A stretch of DNA of 64,000 bases, taken from Litorimonas sp964352855. Lineage in GTDB: Bacteria; Pseudomonadota; Alphaproteobacteria; Caulobacterales; Maricaulaceae. Position 1 is the first letter of the stretch. Each line of letters begins with the position of its first letter. The stretch covers positions 1-64,000 of the forward strand of contig CAYGTR010000015.1 in assembly GCA_964352855.1 (NCBI GenBank), written 5' to 3'. Below the pieces are notes generated by a model. It was not told where the DNA came from, searched no databases, and was given only the letters and a program-made list of their open reading frames with translations. This document shows, piece by piece, positions 1-8,596 of the stretch. The position numbers and the translations under genes are program-made.

Positions 1-980
1 GTACAAATATTGGACGTCGCTTTTTCGCGGCGGATATGTTGCTCACGCGTAGAGAGCGTCAACACAAAGCCGCGTTCGCCATTGGCGTCCACCGTTTCGC
101 CGCAAACACGGCCCGGCATTTGCCGCACGAGTTTCTGACGGCAAGCAAAGAGACCGACATGCGGCCCGCCAAAATTCAGGCCAACACCGAGGCCTTGGCC
201 TTCGCCAACGACGATATCCGCACCTTGTTCGCCCGGCGATTTAATCGCGCCGAGCGCGACAGGTTCTGTGAAAACCGCAATGAGCAGCGCCTTATGTGCA
301 TGAGCTTTTTCAGCAATCGGCGCGAGATCGACAATTTCGCCGAACACATTGGGGGATTGCACGACCACGCACGCGGTCTCGTCGGTGATCATATCCACCA
401 CGGACATATCCGCCCCTATTTCAGGCGTGACTTCATTGATTTGAATATCAAGGAATTTGGCCACGGATTGCGTCGCGGCGGCATAATGCGGATGCAGCCC
501 AGGCGCTAAGATAGCTTTGGTTTTGCGGGTCACGCGCTTGGCCATCACCACCGCTTCGGCGCAGGCAGTCGAGCCGTCATACATTGAGGCATTGGCGACA
601 TCCATGCCGGTCAGCATGGCGACTTGGGTTTGGAACTCGAATAAGGCTTGCAACGTGCCTTGTGAAATCTCCGGCTGATAAGGCGTATAGGCTGTGAGAA
701 ATTCAGACCGCTGGATCAAGTGATCGACCGTCGCGGGAATATGATGTTTATAAGCGCCAGCCCCACAGAAAAACGGAACGGATGAGGCCGAAATAGATTT
801 GTTTGACAGACGCGTCATATGACGCTCCACCGCCGCTTCGGATTGGTGCTTGGGCAAATCAACAAGCCCTTTCAAACGCGCCGCGTCAGGCACATTATGA
901 AACAAAGCATCAATATTATCGACACCCACGACGTCCAACATCGCGACACGGTCATTTTCATTTAAAGGGAGATAACGCAT
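1..980 (-). CDS. gcvPA: glycine dehydrogenase (decarboxylating) subunit 1, 3' end cut by window
   Basis: This is the N-terminal half-protein of split P-protein, which decarboxylates glycine and passes the aminomethyl group to lipoylated GcvH. Reading the minus strand from the ATG at 980 gives an open frame starting MRYLPLNENDRVAML, and it continues through PVPFFCGAGAY-like (SVPFFCGAGAYKHH), TAYTPYQPEISQGTLQ and ASMYDGSTACAEAV motifs that are typical of GcvPA. About 326 residues are visible; the family is about 440-450, so the last quarter lies beyond base 1. The PLP lysine belongs to the partner subunit GcvPB, which should follow outside the window. The SD-like AGGAA sits eight bases before the start. 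It is the third gene after gcvT and gcvH and should share their glycine-riboswitch control. Confidence 0.93.
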   Translation of the reverse strand, partial: MRYLPLNENDRVAMLDVVGVDNIDALFHNVPDAARLKGLVDLPKHQSEAAVERHMTRLSNKSISASSVPFFCGAGAYKHHIPATVDHLIQRSEFLTAYTPYQPEISQGTLQALFEFQTQVAMLTGMDVANASMYDGSTACAEAVVMAKRVTRKTKAILAPGLHPHYAAATQSVAKFLDIQINEVTPEIGADMSVVDMITDETACVVVQSPNVFGEIVDLAPIAEKAHAHKALLIAVFTEPVALGAIKSPGEQGADIVVGEGQGLGVGLNFGGPHVGLFACRQKLVRQMPGRVCGETVDANGERGFVLTLSTREQHIRREKATSNIC

Positions 981-1004
981 TTAATTATTCCTAAATCTTA
1001 TTAT

Positions 1005-1024
1005 CCGAAACCTCACGGTTCCGG
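1005..1024. terminator. intercistronic hairpin between gcvH and gcvPA
   Basis: Positions 1005-1012 (CCGAAACC) pair with 1017-1024 (GGTTCCGG) around a four-base loop. A T-run follows only on the plus strand, where no gene ends, so for the gcv transcript it is more likely a stabilising or polarity hairpin than a terminator. Confidence 0.45.
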
Positions 1025-1065
1025 TTTTTCGCTATTTTCGACCCACCAGATCGAAAATTAAACCG

Positions 1066-1437
1066 CTACAAGCCATCACAATATTCTTTATACTTTGCTT
1101 CATCCATTAGATCATCCAGCTCAGAGGCATCTGTGATTTTAATTTTGAGGAACCAGCCATCGCCGCCCGGTGAAGCGTTGACCGTTTCCGGCGCATCTTC
1201 GAGAGCTTCGTTTACCGCGATAACTTCGCCGCTAATGGGTGAGTAGACCTCGGAAGCGGCTTTGACAGATTCAACCACAGCGGCTTCATCGCCTTTATCC
1301 ATTTCGCGACCGATTTCCGGCAATTCGACAAAAACGACATCGCCCAATTGTTTCGCCGCATAGGCGGAAATACCCACAATGCCTGTCTCACCATCGACTT
1401 TGATCCACTCGTGATCTTCTGTAAATTTCAAGGTCAT
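1066..1437 (-). CDS. gcvH: glycine cleavage system H protein
   Basis: GcvH is the lipoyl shuttle that carries the aminomethyl group between P-, T- and L-proteins of the glycine cleavage system in the cytoplasm. The 123-residue product has the usual family length. The lipoylation site is plain: K59 in ESVKAASE, followed by the YSPISGEV turn. The C-terminus has the usual GDGWFLKIKI segment. A strong SD (AAGGAGG) lies seven bases before the ATG at 1437. It follows gcvT by nine bases, so the two are certainly cotranscribed. A lipoyl synthase or ligase is not seen in the window. Confidence 0.97.
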   Translation of the reverse strand: MTLKFTEDHEWIKVDGETGIVGISAYAAKQLGDVVFVELPEIGREMDKGDEAAVVESVKAASEVYSPISGEVIAVNEALEDAPETVNASPGGDGWFLKIKITDASELDDLMDEAKYKEYCDGL

Positions 1438-1446
1438 GTGTCCTCC

Positions 1447-2598
1447 TTAACCTCTGTAATAATTATGTGGTGCGAAAGGCAATTTCACGACCGTTGCTGG
1501 GCGAGGTTTGCCTCGCACAATGAGTTGAACAGGCGTGCCTGCCTTAACGAATTTGCGAGAAACATAGCCCATAGCCACAGGGCCTTCGGCTGTCGGGCCA
1601 AAGCCACCACTTGTGATCTCACCGATGGTGTTGCCGTTCATATCCTGCACTTCGGTATGCTCGCGCGCAGGGGCTTTGCCGTCCGGTTGAATGCCCACAA
1701 GGCGTTTGCTTGTTTTATCGGCGATATCAGCGGCCACACGTTTCGCACCCAAATAGCCTGCGTCTGCGCCGCGGCGGTGTTTTTGTACTGACCAGATAAG
1801 ACCCGCTTCAATCGGGGAGACAGATGTATCGATGTCATGGCCATAAAGGCAAAGCCCGGCTTCTAATCGCAAGCTATCGCGCGCGCCGAGGCCGATGGGT
1901 TCGACATCATCATAATTCAAAAGCTCATCGACCAAACGTACCATATCGTCATGCTTGGCAGAAATTTCATACCCGTCTTCGCCTGTATAGCCGGAACGAG
2001 ACACGTGCGCCCAAACGGGCTCAGCGAGTGTGCCTTTTAATTCCAAATCCGTATGGGTCATAAAGACAAGGTCTTCGACCGCAGGGGCGAAACAGCCCAA
2101 AACTGCCGCGGCCCGAGGGCCTTGCAAAGCAATCAAAGACAGCGTGTCGTCTTTGACCATCACCTTCACATTTTTGGGCATATGTTTTTCAAGATGGGCG
2201 TAATCATCATCCTTACAGCCCGCATTCACGACCAGATAGAGCACATGCTCATAGCCCTTCATAGCGAGGCGGGAGATCATCAGATCATCGAGAATACCGC
2301 CCTCTTCATTCAAGAATTGCGAATAACGCTGTTGACCCGGCTCAAGGGATTGAATGTCAGCCGGGACAAGTTTTTCAAGCGCTTTGGCGGCGGTCGCAAA
2401 ATCATTGTCTTCGGGCATTAAAAAGACTTGGCCCATATGGGAGACATCAAAAAGACCTGCTTTTTCTCGTGCGTGAAGATGTTCGCCTTTGACGCCCAGT
2501 GGATATTGCACAGGCATATCATAGCCCGCAAAGGGCACCATTTTCGCGCCAAGTTCAACATGTTTGGCGTGTAAAGCTGTCAGTTTTAAATCAGTCAT
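1447..2598 (-). CDS. gcvT: aminomethyltransferase, glycine cleavage T protein
   Basis: GcvT releases ammonia from aminomethyl-GcvH and transfers the one-carbon unit to tetrahydrofolate. The start is placed at the ATG at 2598 (MTDLKLTALHAKHVELGAK), giving 383 residues, close to the family norm. The frame stays open for 55 codons upstream, but that stretch is the glycine riboswitch, so the longer start is rejected. Seen motifs include VPFAGYDMPVQYP, the GGILDD segment with the folate-site aspartate (D104/D105), LDSLRLEAGLCLYGHD-like (RDSLRLEAGLCLYGHDID) and the C-terminal GxTSGGFGPT. The SD is weak, which fits riboswitch control of initiation or elongation. First gene of gcvT-gcvH-gcvPA. Confidence 0.96.
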   Translation of the reverse strand: MTDLKLTALHAKHVELGAKMVPFAGYDMPVQYPLGVKGEHLHAREKAGLFDVSHMGQVFLMPEDNDFATAAKALEKLVPADIQSLEPGQQRYSQFLNEEGGILDDLMISRLAMKGYEHVLYLVVNAGCKDDDYAHLEKHMPKNVKVMVKDDTLSLIALQGPRAAAVLGCFAPAVEDLVFMTHTDLELKGTLAEPVWAHVSRSGYTGEDGYEISAKHDDMVRLVDELLNYDDVEPIGLGARDSLRLEAGLCLYGHDIDTSVSPIEAGLIWSVQKHRRGADAGYLGAKRVAADIADKTSKRLVGIQPDGKAPAREHTEVQDMNGNTIGEITSGGFGPTAEGPVAMGYVSRKFVKAGTPVQLIVRGKPRPATVVKLPFAPHNYYRG

Positions 2599-2629
2599 AA
2601 GCACATACCGACCGAAGCCGGGCCTAGTG

Positions 2630-2840
2630 CCACCTGCTGTCCTTTTGGGCCTGAGAGATTGACAGAGCCGCTCTTTCCCGAACAGTCTTCCGCTTACTCC
2701 GTCGGCGGGGTGTTTCACCAATTCTGTTAAAAACAGGTCACCCGCTTTCCAGCATATTGTCATCTAAGCGGTCCGTTGACCTGAGCGTTTCCGGGGCGGT
2801 TGCGCCTTCGGTGGCTACGTTTCTTGTGTAGCTCTCTCCC
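2630..2840 (-). promoter_or_regulatory. tandem glycine riboswitch upstream of gcvT
   Basis: Read on the minus strand, the region has two consecutive glycine aptamer-like units. The first begins GGGAGAGAGC at 2840, with CACCGAAGGCGCAACC and CUCAGGUCAACGGACCG. The second shows CGCCGACGGAGUAAGC, then CUCUCAGGCCCAAAAGG and ACAG, ending about 30 bases before the gcvT ATG. These strings are the conserved cores of the glycine riboswitch known from many bacteria, where glycine turns on gcv genes. The order, spacing and downstream genes all agree. The exact expression platform cannot be read with certainty. Confidence 0.93.
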
Positions 2841-2970
2841 ACTTAAACATGTTGACCCGCAATGCGCGATTTTTATAAAAGAGTCAATCTGGCACGAATG
2901 ATATTTCTGTATGAAATCTGTTAAACCTTCTGTGTCATAAAGCCCTGAAATTAAACAAGAGGACGGGTAT

Positions 2971-3288
2971 ATGTCGGGTAAGTCAAAAGAAGAAATTGCA
3001 TTCGAATTGGTATCCAAACTCAAAGGCGTTGGTGTTTGGGGAGAGAATAATATGTCATCAATTCTCGACATGTATGCCGAATGTTTGGAAGCGACCTCGG
3101 GCAATCGCCAGGTGAAAGGTCTCAAACCTCAGACTGCAATTCCGGCACCACAACAATTCGTGCCGCAACAACCGGCCGCGACACACGCCGCTCCACGACA
3201 AGCCACTCCACATGCACCGCAAGCGATGCCGCAGGCAGCCCCGCAACCTATGGCACAAGCCTATAATCCCACAGCGCAACAGCGTTAG
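2971..3288 (+). CDS. small P/A/Q-rich protein of unknown function
   Basis: I do not recognise the family. The 105-residue product has two parts: a folded-looking N-terminal 45 residues (MSGKSKEEIAFELVSKLKG onward, with amphipathic helices), and a low-complexity tail from about residue 50 rich in Pro, Ala and Gln, with repeated PQA/APQ units. No signal peptide or membrane segment is seen. A GAGGAC element about nine bases before the ATG can serve as SD. It is divergent from the gcv riboswitch transcript and lies 50 bases before a CPBP protease gene in the same direction, so the two may be cotranscribed. An opposite-strand frame over the same bases has no support. Confidence 0.7.
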   Translation: MSGKSKEEIAFELVSKLKGVGVWGENNMSSILDMYAECLEATSGNRQVKGLKPQTAIPAPQQFVPQQPAATHAAPRQATPHAPQAMPQAAPQPMAQAYNPTAQQR

Positions 3289-3338
3289 GTCAAAAATTAA
3301 AACCACTATATAGAATAGATTTTCGATAAGGCGGTAAA

Positions 3339-4043
3339 TTGGATAATAATGCCATTGTCAGTCGTAAGCGTTGGGCACTTGCCCTTATTGTTGGCACAAT
3401 ACTTTATCTTGTTGTCGTGGTCGGCTCGCAAGTCATCCCCTCCGTTTTCCTGCCCGGCGAGCTAAAGGGTTTGGACTACGCTTGGGTTGGCCTGTTCCAA
3501 CTCGTCTTAGGTCTTCCGGTCATTGCCTTCGCTTTAAGTATTGCGAAATGCTCGTTGCGAGATGTCGGTCTATCGATGTCTAACTGGGGTCGGGAAGCTG
3601 GCATTGGAGCTGTGATTGCGATTATTTTCGCCATTATACAGTTCGGCTTCATTATCCCCGCAACAGGCGGCGCGGAGCGTTCAGATGTAGTGACTAATTT
3701 GGCACAAATCGGCGGAAGTTGGCTTGGTGTTTTCGGCTTCGTCGTTCTGGCTTGGACTGGCGCAGCCCTCGAGGAAGTTTTCTTTCGTGGGCACTTTCTC
3801 AATACTTTAAAGGGACTAATTAGTCACGGGAAGGCTGCGACATATATTGCGGCCATAACAACGATTGTTCTTTTCGCGGCGCTTCACGGGTATCAAGGCT
3901 GGGCTGGCGTTATTGACTCCGGACTTTATGGTGGACTCACACTGACGCTTCTTTACCTGTGGAGACGCAACTTGACCGCATGTATTGTTGCTCACGCCTT
4001 ATGGAACAGCTTGGCATCAGTTTTGCTGTTAGTTCTTTACTAG
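3339..4043 (+). CDS. CPBP-family intramembrane metalloprotease
   Basis: CPBP (Abi/Rce1-like) proteins are multi-helix membrane proteases; in bacteria their substrates are mostly unknown. The 234-residue product has all three family motifs: E145-E146-xxx-R150 (ALEEVFFRGH), FxxxH ending at H183 (FAALHGYQGW) and HxxxN at H219-N223 (AHALWNSL). Hydrophobic helices are seen near 13-35, 54-70, 88-108, 132-148, 168-182 and 212-234. The start is a TTG at 3339, preceded by a good SD (AAGGCGG) at 3328-3334; no nearby ATG is better. It converges on argS, with 19 bases between stops. Function beyond proteolysis is not inferable. Confidence 0.88.
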   Translation: MDNNAIVSRKRWALALIVGTILYLVVVVGSQVIPSVFLPGELKGLDYAWVGLFQLVLGLPVIAFALSIAKCSLRDVGLSMSNWGREAGIGAVIAIIFAIIQFGFIIPATGGAERSDVVTNLAQIGGSWLGVFGFVVLAWTGAALEEVFFRGHFLNTLKGLISHGKAATYIAAITTIVLFAALHGYQGWAGVIDSGLYGGLTLTLLYLWRRNLTACIVAHALWNSLASVLLLVLY

Positions 4044-4062
4044 CTAAGCGCAGGAACTGGTT

Positions 4063-5841
4063 TCACATGCGTTCAGGCGTTTCAATCCCAAGGATGTTGA
4101 GACCTGTTTCCAATTGATGCAAGGTCAGCTCAGCAAGAGCGAGGCGCGATGCCTTGATATCATCCGGCACATCATCGGCCAGAATATGACAATCCGTGTA
4201 AAAGCGGGAGAAGCTTTGCGCGACGCGGTAAATATGATCACATAAGATGTGAGGGGAGTATTTCTCCGCAGCCGTCGCGACGGCTCGACCAAACGCATCC
4301 AGAGACAGAACCAATTGTTGCTCGGCAGGTTCAATCGCTTTGATATAACCTTTGAGAACACCCTGCTCTGCCGCGCGGCGCAAGATGGATTTTATCCGCA
4401 CGACAGCGTAGAGCAGATAGGGACCTGTTTTGCCCTCAAACGCGGTAAAACGTTCCGGATCAAAGACGTAATTTGTCAAGCGTTGGTTTTGCAAATCCGC
4501 AAATTTCAACGCGGCCAAGCCGACTTTACGTGCGATTTCCGCGCGTTCAGCCGCATCAAAATCCGCGCCAATACCGGATTCCTGCAAGCGCTTCGTCGCA
4601 GCCTCGTTCATAATGTCGAGCAGGTCTTCGAGGCGTAGCACGCCGCCTTCGCGGGTTTTGAAAGGCTTACCGTCTTTGCCGTTCATCGTGCCGAAACCGG
4701 CATGGAAAAGCTGTTCCGTCCTATACCACCCCGCTTTAACAGCCGCGCGGAAGACTTGCTCGAAATGAAGCGCTTGGCGCTGATCAACAACATAGATAAT
4801 CAAATCAGGATCATTTTCAGCTTTACGGTCAACCAGAGTCGCAAGGTCTGTTGTGTGATATAAAACGGCACCTGAGGATGCGAGCAACATGACGGGTGGC
4901 ACGTCTTTTTTCTCGTCCTCTTCCTCGACGCGAATAATGAGAGCGCCTTCATCTTCTTCGGTAATCCCTTTGGCTTTCAGCTCTTCGATCATGCCCGAAA
5001 TAAGCGGGTCGACACAGGCTTCACCTTTCCACAAATCGAACTCGACACCGAGATTACCATAGCCTATTTTTAGTGCGGCAACGGACACATCAATGAAATG
5101 CCCCAAAAGTGCCATATACCCCGGACGCCCCGCTTGTAGCTCCGCTGTGGCAATACGCGAACGTTCGAGACGCTCTTTATCGTTTTTGGCGGCATTACTG
5201 GCTTGCGGATAGAGACGGGAGAGATCTTCCATTGTTACAGGCGATTCTGTTGGATAACCCTCTGTTTTGCTAGCATCGAAATAGGGTAAGCTGGGTTTTT
5301 CAATTTCTAATTCGGAAATCAAATGCCCCATCTGAAGACCCCAATCCCCCATATGGACATCGCCAACAACATTATGGCCCTGGGCGCGGAAAAGACGCTT
5401 AATCGCCTCCCCAATCACGGCGGATCGCAAATGTCCGACATGCATCGGTTTCGCAACGTTTGCGCCGCCATAGTCCACAATAATGGAAAGTGGATGTTCT
5501 TGGACAATACCTAAATTATCGCTTTGTACCAAAGCTTGGGCTTGATGCGATAGCGCCTCGGCGGTTGGCGCAAAATTGATGAAGCCCGGACCGCCGATTT
5601 CGAGGCCTTCAATCGCAGGGTTGTCTTTGACTTTATCAACGACCTTCCGCGCAATGTCTCTGGGATTGGCTTTTTCGCCGCGTTTTTTAAGTTCCCCCGC
5701 AGCCCCCATGGCGCCGTTACATTGGAAAGGTGCCAGATCAGGACGGTCTGACTCGCGCACAGCCCCAAGATTTGGCGAGACACCCAACTCTTCGAAGGCC
5801 GCCTGAAAGACAGCGTCAAATATTTGCAATAAGGACGGCAT
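4063..5841 (-). CDS. argS: arginyl-tRNA synthetase
   Basis: ArgS charges tRNA-Arg with arginine in the cytoplasm. The 592-residue length is normal for the class. The N-terminal Add1 domain covers about residues 1-110. The class I HIGH motif appears as HVGH at 134-137 within ANVAKPMHVGHLRS. The catalytic core contains YVVDQRQALHFEQVF and FKTREGGVLRLEDLL in place of a classical KMSKS, as is common in ArgS. The C-terminal DALR anticodon-binding domain ends in the usual GIETPERM. There is no clear SD before the ATG at 5841; it follows the lipoprotein gene by 21 bases and probably shares its transcript. Confidence 0.97.
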   Translation of the reverse strand: MPSLLQIFDAVFQAAFEELGVSPNLGAVRESDRPDLAPFQCNGAMGAAGELKKRGEKANPRDIARKVVDKVKDNPAIEGLEIGGPGFINFAPTAEALSHQAQALVQSDNLGIVQEHPLSIIVDYGGANVAKPMHVGHLRSAVIGEAIKRLFRAQGHNVVGDVHMGDWGLQMGHLISELEIEKPSLPYFDASKTEGYPTESPVTMEDLSRLYPQASNAAKNDKERLERSRIATAELQAGRPGYMALLGHFIDVSVAALKIGYGNLGVEFDLWKGEACVDPLISGMIEELKAKGITEEDEGALIIRVEEEDEKKDVPPVMLLASSGAVLYHTTDLATLVDRKAENDPDLIIYVVDQRQALHFEQVFRAAVKAGWYRTEQLFHAGFGTMNGKDGKPFKTREGGVLRLEDLLDIMNEAATKRLQESGIGADFDAAERAEIARKVGLAALKFADLQNQRLTNYVFDPERFTAFEGKTGPYLLYAVVRIKSILRRAAEQGVLKGYIKAIEPAEQQLVLSLDAFGRAVATAAEKYSPHILCDHIYRVAQSFSRFYTDCHILADDVPDDIKASRLALAELTLHQLETGLNILGIETPERM

Positions 5842-5862
5842 TGGGGGGTTACTCTTGTGTTG

Positions 5863-6456
5863 CTATTCTTGTCCCGCAGATAATCTAAAACGGCGACCAT
5901 CCGCGTTAAAGGCCCGTTGTTCAGGTGTGACTTCAAAGCCAACAATGATTTCAAAGTTCAAGCCGGATGTTGTTTCTGTAGCGCGCGGGATCACAATATT
6001 GTCAATCTTCTCCGTCACGCGGATGCGATCCCTCCCGGCCGGAAACGTCACTTGGAGCGGGAAGGTTTGTTTATTAATCACAGCCACGTTTTTACGTGTC
6101 ACAGCGACGAAATATTCATATGTCGCAGTTGTCTCCGTCGCTTTTGGACCTCTGCCCAAATCAAAAGTGATTTCCAAATCGCCTTCAATCGGCTCTAAGT
6201 CGTAATACCGACAAAGGCTTCGCACATTGGCGATTTCACCAGTAAAACCGACATTATCAAAACGCTGCGCTTCCTCGCGAAACTCTACAATACGGGATGC
6301 ATCATAGAGCGCAAAAGCCCGTGGACACGGGCCTGCGTTTTGCTTTGTCGCAGAATCGCCAATTTGCAAGACATCTGCCGTGCTTTTACAGGCGCTCAGA
6401 GAGGTGATGGACGCAGCTCCGATAAGAGCGATCATGGTCACGTTGCGAAGACGCAT
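5863..6456 (-). CDS. conserved lipoprotein of unknown function
   Basis: A 197-residue exported lipoprotein. The N-terminus is a type II signal peptide (MRLRNVTMIALIGAASITSL) with lipobox LSAC, so the mature protein starts at Cys23. The body is rich in beta-strand patterns and includes the pair GDLEITFDLGRGPKA and YEYFVAVTRKN, which reminds me of small alphaproteobacterial lipoproteins with an immunoglobulin-like fold; I cannot name the family. SD GGGATAA precedes the ATG at 6456. It is the first gene of a two-gene unit with argS, an arrangement that says little about function. It is divergent from ispH. Confidence 0.85.
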   Translation of the reverse strand: MRLRNVTMIALIGAASITSLSACKSTADVLQIGDSATKQNAGPCPRAFALYDASRIVEFREEAQRFDNVGFTGEIANVRSLCRYYDLEPIEGDLEITFDLGRGPKATETTATYEYFVAVTRKNVAVINKQTFPLQVTFPAGRDRIRVTEKIDNIVIPRATETTSGLNFEIIVGFEVTPEQRAFNADGRRFRLSAGQE

Positions 6457-6637
6457 AGTGTTTATCCCAAATTTGGCCTTATATTAGACCTGTTGTTTTG
6501 ATTATGGTGAAAACCATAATGAGACGAAACGGATAGTGGCGAAACCCTAACCGCTCTGCTAGGGCAGGTCATAAACAGATAAGTGCAAGGCCGCAACGCC
6601 AAGATAACAGCTTTGCCGCCTGCCTGAGGAGAATTTA

Positions 6638-7609
6638 ATGTCGGCTGATATCGCGTCAAATGACGTTCGCGCTAAGAAACATGTGCTTTTAGCCGCCCCG
6701 CGTGGATTTTGCGCGGGCGTCGATAGGGCGATTCAGATTGTTGAAAAATCCATCGCACTCTACGGTGCCCCTGTTTATGTACGTCATGAAATTGTTCATA
6801 ACCGCCATGTTGTGAATCGTTTGACGGAGTTAGGCGCTGTATTCGTCGAGGAATTAAACGAATGCCCTGATGACCGCCCCGTTGTGTTTTCGGCGCATGG
6901 CGTCCCCAAATCCGTACCGAAGGCGGCGCAAGCTCGGGATATGAATTTCTTGGACGCCACCTGTCCGCTTGTGTCCAAGGTGCATGTGGAAGCCGAGAAA
7001 CACGCACGTGACGGGCGTCATATCCTCTTAATCGGCCATGAAGGCCACCCCGAAGTCATCGGGACAATGGGTCAACTGCCCAAAGGTCATATAACGCTGA
7101 TCGAAACAGAAGAAGACGCTGAAACCTATGCTCCAACAGACCCAGACAATCTGGCTTTAGTCACGCAAACGACGTTGAGTGTAGACGATACAGCCAATCT
7201 AATTACCATTCTGCAAAGACGTTTCCCGACAATCTCTCTCCCCTTTAAAGAGGATATTTGTTACGCCACAACGAATCGGCAGGCCGCCGTCAAAGCCATT
7301 GCGGAGCGATGTGACCTCTTACTTGTCATTGGCTCACAAACATCTTCAAATTCAAAACGCCTCGTTGAGGTTGGCGCGAAAGCCGGATCAGATGATGCCA
7401 TGTTGATTTCTTCGGCAGACAGCATTGATTGGGCAAGGATAGCAACAGCACAGACGATTGGATTATCCGCCGGTGCCAGCGCCCCTGAATATTTAACCGA
7501 TGGAGTGCTTGCGGCCCTACGTTCTCGCTATGACATCACAATGGAAGAAGTAGAAGTGACGAAAGAAAAGGTCATCTTCCGCCTGCCGCGTCAGCTTTTG
7601 AGCGCTTAG
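6638..7609 (+). CDS. ispH: 4-hydroxy-3-methylbut-2-enyl diphosphate reductase
   Basis: IspH is the last enzyme of the MEP isoprenoid pathway; it reduces HMBPP to IPP and DMAPP with a [4Fe-4S] cluster. The 323-residue product has the three cluster cysteines: C25 (PRGFCAGVDRA), C109 (DATCPLV) and C208 (EDICYATTNRQ). It also has the substrate-binding HEIVHN and GHEGHPEV histidines and the SSNSxRLVEVG segment (TSSNSKRLVEVG). SD GAGGAG sits seven bases before the ATG. rnhA begins two bases after the ispH stop, so both are one transcript. Isoprenoid supply fits the quinone and heme-farnesylation genes (ubiA, ctaB, COQ9) elsewhere in the window. Confidence 0.97.
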   Translation: MSADIASNDVRAKKHVLLAAPRGFCAGVDRAIQIVEKSIALYGAPVYVRHEIVHNRHVVNRLTELGAVFVEELNECPDDRPVVFSAHGVPKSVPKAAQARDMNFLDATCPLVSKVHVEAEKHARDGRHILLIGHEGHPEVIGTMGQLPKGHITLIETEEDAETYAPTDPDNLALVTQTTLSVDDTANLITILQRRFPTISLPFKEDICYATTNRQAAVKAIAERCDLLLVIGSQTSSNSKRLVEVGAKAGSDDAMLISSADSIDWARIATAQTIGLSAGASAPEYLTDGVLAALRSRYDITMEEVEVTKEKVIFRLPRQLLSA

Positions 7610-7610
7610 T

Positions 7611-8084
7611 TTGCCTAAAAAGTCGAAGCCATTAGAAGCGGGGGCCTTAGAGGGTGCTCTGGTCATTTATACAGATGGTGCCTGCTCGGGTAATCCGGGT
7701 CCGGGCGGTTGGGGCGTGGTTATGTATCACGGCAAGCGCACAAAAGAGCTGTATGGCGGCGAAAAAGACACGACTAATAATCGCATGGAATTAATGGCGG
7801 CTATCAAAGCAATTGAAGCCATTAAACCCGGCTTCAAAGGCCCGGTGGTTCTCTTTACGGATTCGACCTATGTTTTAAAAGGCATCACAGAGTGGATTCA
7901 CGGGTGGAAGAAACGCAGCTGGAAAAAAGGCGATAAAAAACCCGTGGTGAATAAAGACCTCTGGCAACGCTTGGACGAACTCAACGCAACCCGTGACATA
8001 ATCTGGGAGTGGGTCAAAGGTCATAACGGCGATATCGGCAATGAAAAAGCTGATGAATTGGCGCGAAAAGGTATTCCGCAATAA
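7611..8084 (+). CDS. rnhA: ribonuclease HI
   Basis: RNase HI cuts the RNA strand of RNA-DNA hybrids, for example primers and R-loops. The 157-residue product has the full acidic catalytic set: D22 in YTDGACSGNPG, E60 in NNRMELMAA, D84 in LFTDSTYV and D148 in GNEKADELA, with H138 in VKGHNG. The basic handle region (HGWKKRSWKKGDKKPV) is present. The start is a TTG at 7611, one base after the ispH stop; translation is probably coupled to ispH because there is no separate SD. It is convergent with the next gene, with three bases between stops. Confidence 0.95.
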   Translation: MPKKSKPLEAGALEGALVIYTDGACSGNPGPGGWGVVMYHGKRTKELYGGEKDTTNNRMELMAAIKAIEAIKPGFKGPVVLFTDSTYVLKGITEWIHGWKKRSWKKGDKKPVVNKDLWQRLDELNATRDIIWEWVKGHNGDIGNEKADELARKGIPQ

Positions 8085-8087
8085 AGG

Positions 8088-8585
8088 CTAAGCTGCACCC
8101 GAATTCATAAGACTCAGATTCACAGCAAACCCGCTATAAACTAAAAGCTCATCAATGGCTTTATCCGGATAATTATGATCTAATTCTCTGACGTTGAAAT
8201 TGAAACGAAAAGTCTTCCAGTTAAACTTAGTGTCGAACGCGAGGAGCTTTTCTCGACGGTCTGATAATAACTCGTGAGACTGCATGAACCAGCCTTTGCG
8301 TTTTAATGAGAAAACATCTCGACCTTTCCCATCTGAACGATTTAATGTAATATATATTTTGCCATCCCACCTCACGACAATTTCGCCGCAAGGTTTGCTG
8401 TTTTTAAAAATATTGAATTTATTCTGCCACAAGCCCTTCGACTTAATCTCTATTTTTTGACCATTTACAACGGTCTCTGCATTTTTTGAAAACCAATGCT
8501 CCGAATACAAAACATCTAGGACACGCACATCATCCCTAATGAGTCGAAAATTCCCTTTACCTGATAGTGACTCCATTTTCAGCAT
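8088..8585 (-). CDS. hypothetical protein, beta-rich, AT-rich gene
   Basis: I do not recognise this 165-residue protein with certainty. It has no signal peptide or membrane helix. Alternating hydrophobic strands (DVRVLDVLYS, QKIEIKSKG, GEIVVRWDGKIYIT, KTFRFNFNV) followed by a last hydrophobic helix (IDELLVYSGFAVNLSL) recall the tubby/LURP-like barrel fold; that is only a resemblance. Base composition is visibly more AT-rich than rnhA and nfeD on either side, which could mean acquisition by transfer. The start could be the ATG at 8585 or the one three codons later (MESLSGKG); neither has a strong SD. It ends three bases from rnhA and follows the NfeD gene by 11 bases. Confidence 0.65.
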   Translation of the reverse strand: MLKMESLSGKGNFRLIRDDVRVLDVLYSEHWFSKNAETVVNGQKIEIKSKGLWQNKFNIFKNSKPCGEIVVRWDGKIYITLNRSDGKGRDVFSLKRKGWFMQSHELLSDRREKLLAFDTKFNWKTFRFNFNVRELDHNYPDKAIDELLVYSGFAVNLSLMNSGAA

Positions 8586-8596
8586 TTTACTGCCGT

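Noticed and set aside
1005..1024. True terminator for the gcv transcript
   Set aside because: The T-run is on the plus strand, not on the strand of the gcv genes.
2599..2763. Longer start for gcvT
   Set aside because: The 55 extra codons are the glycine riboswitch and resemble no GcvT N-terminus.
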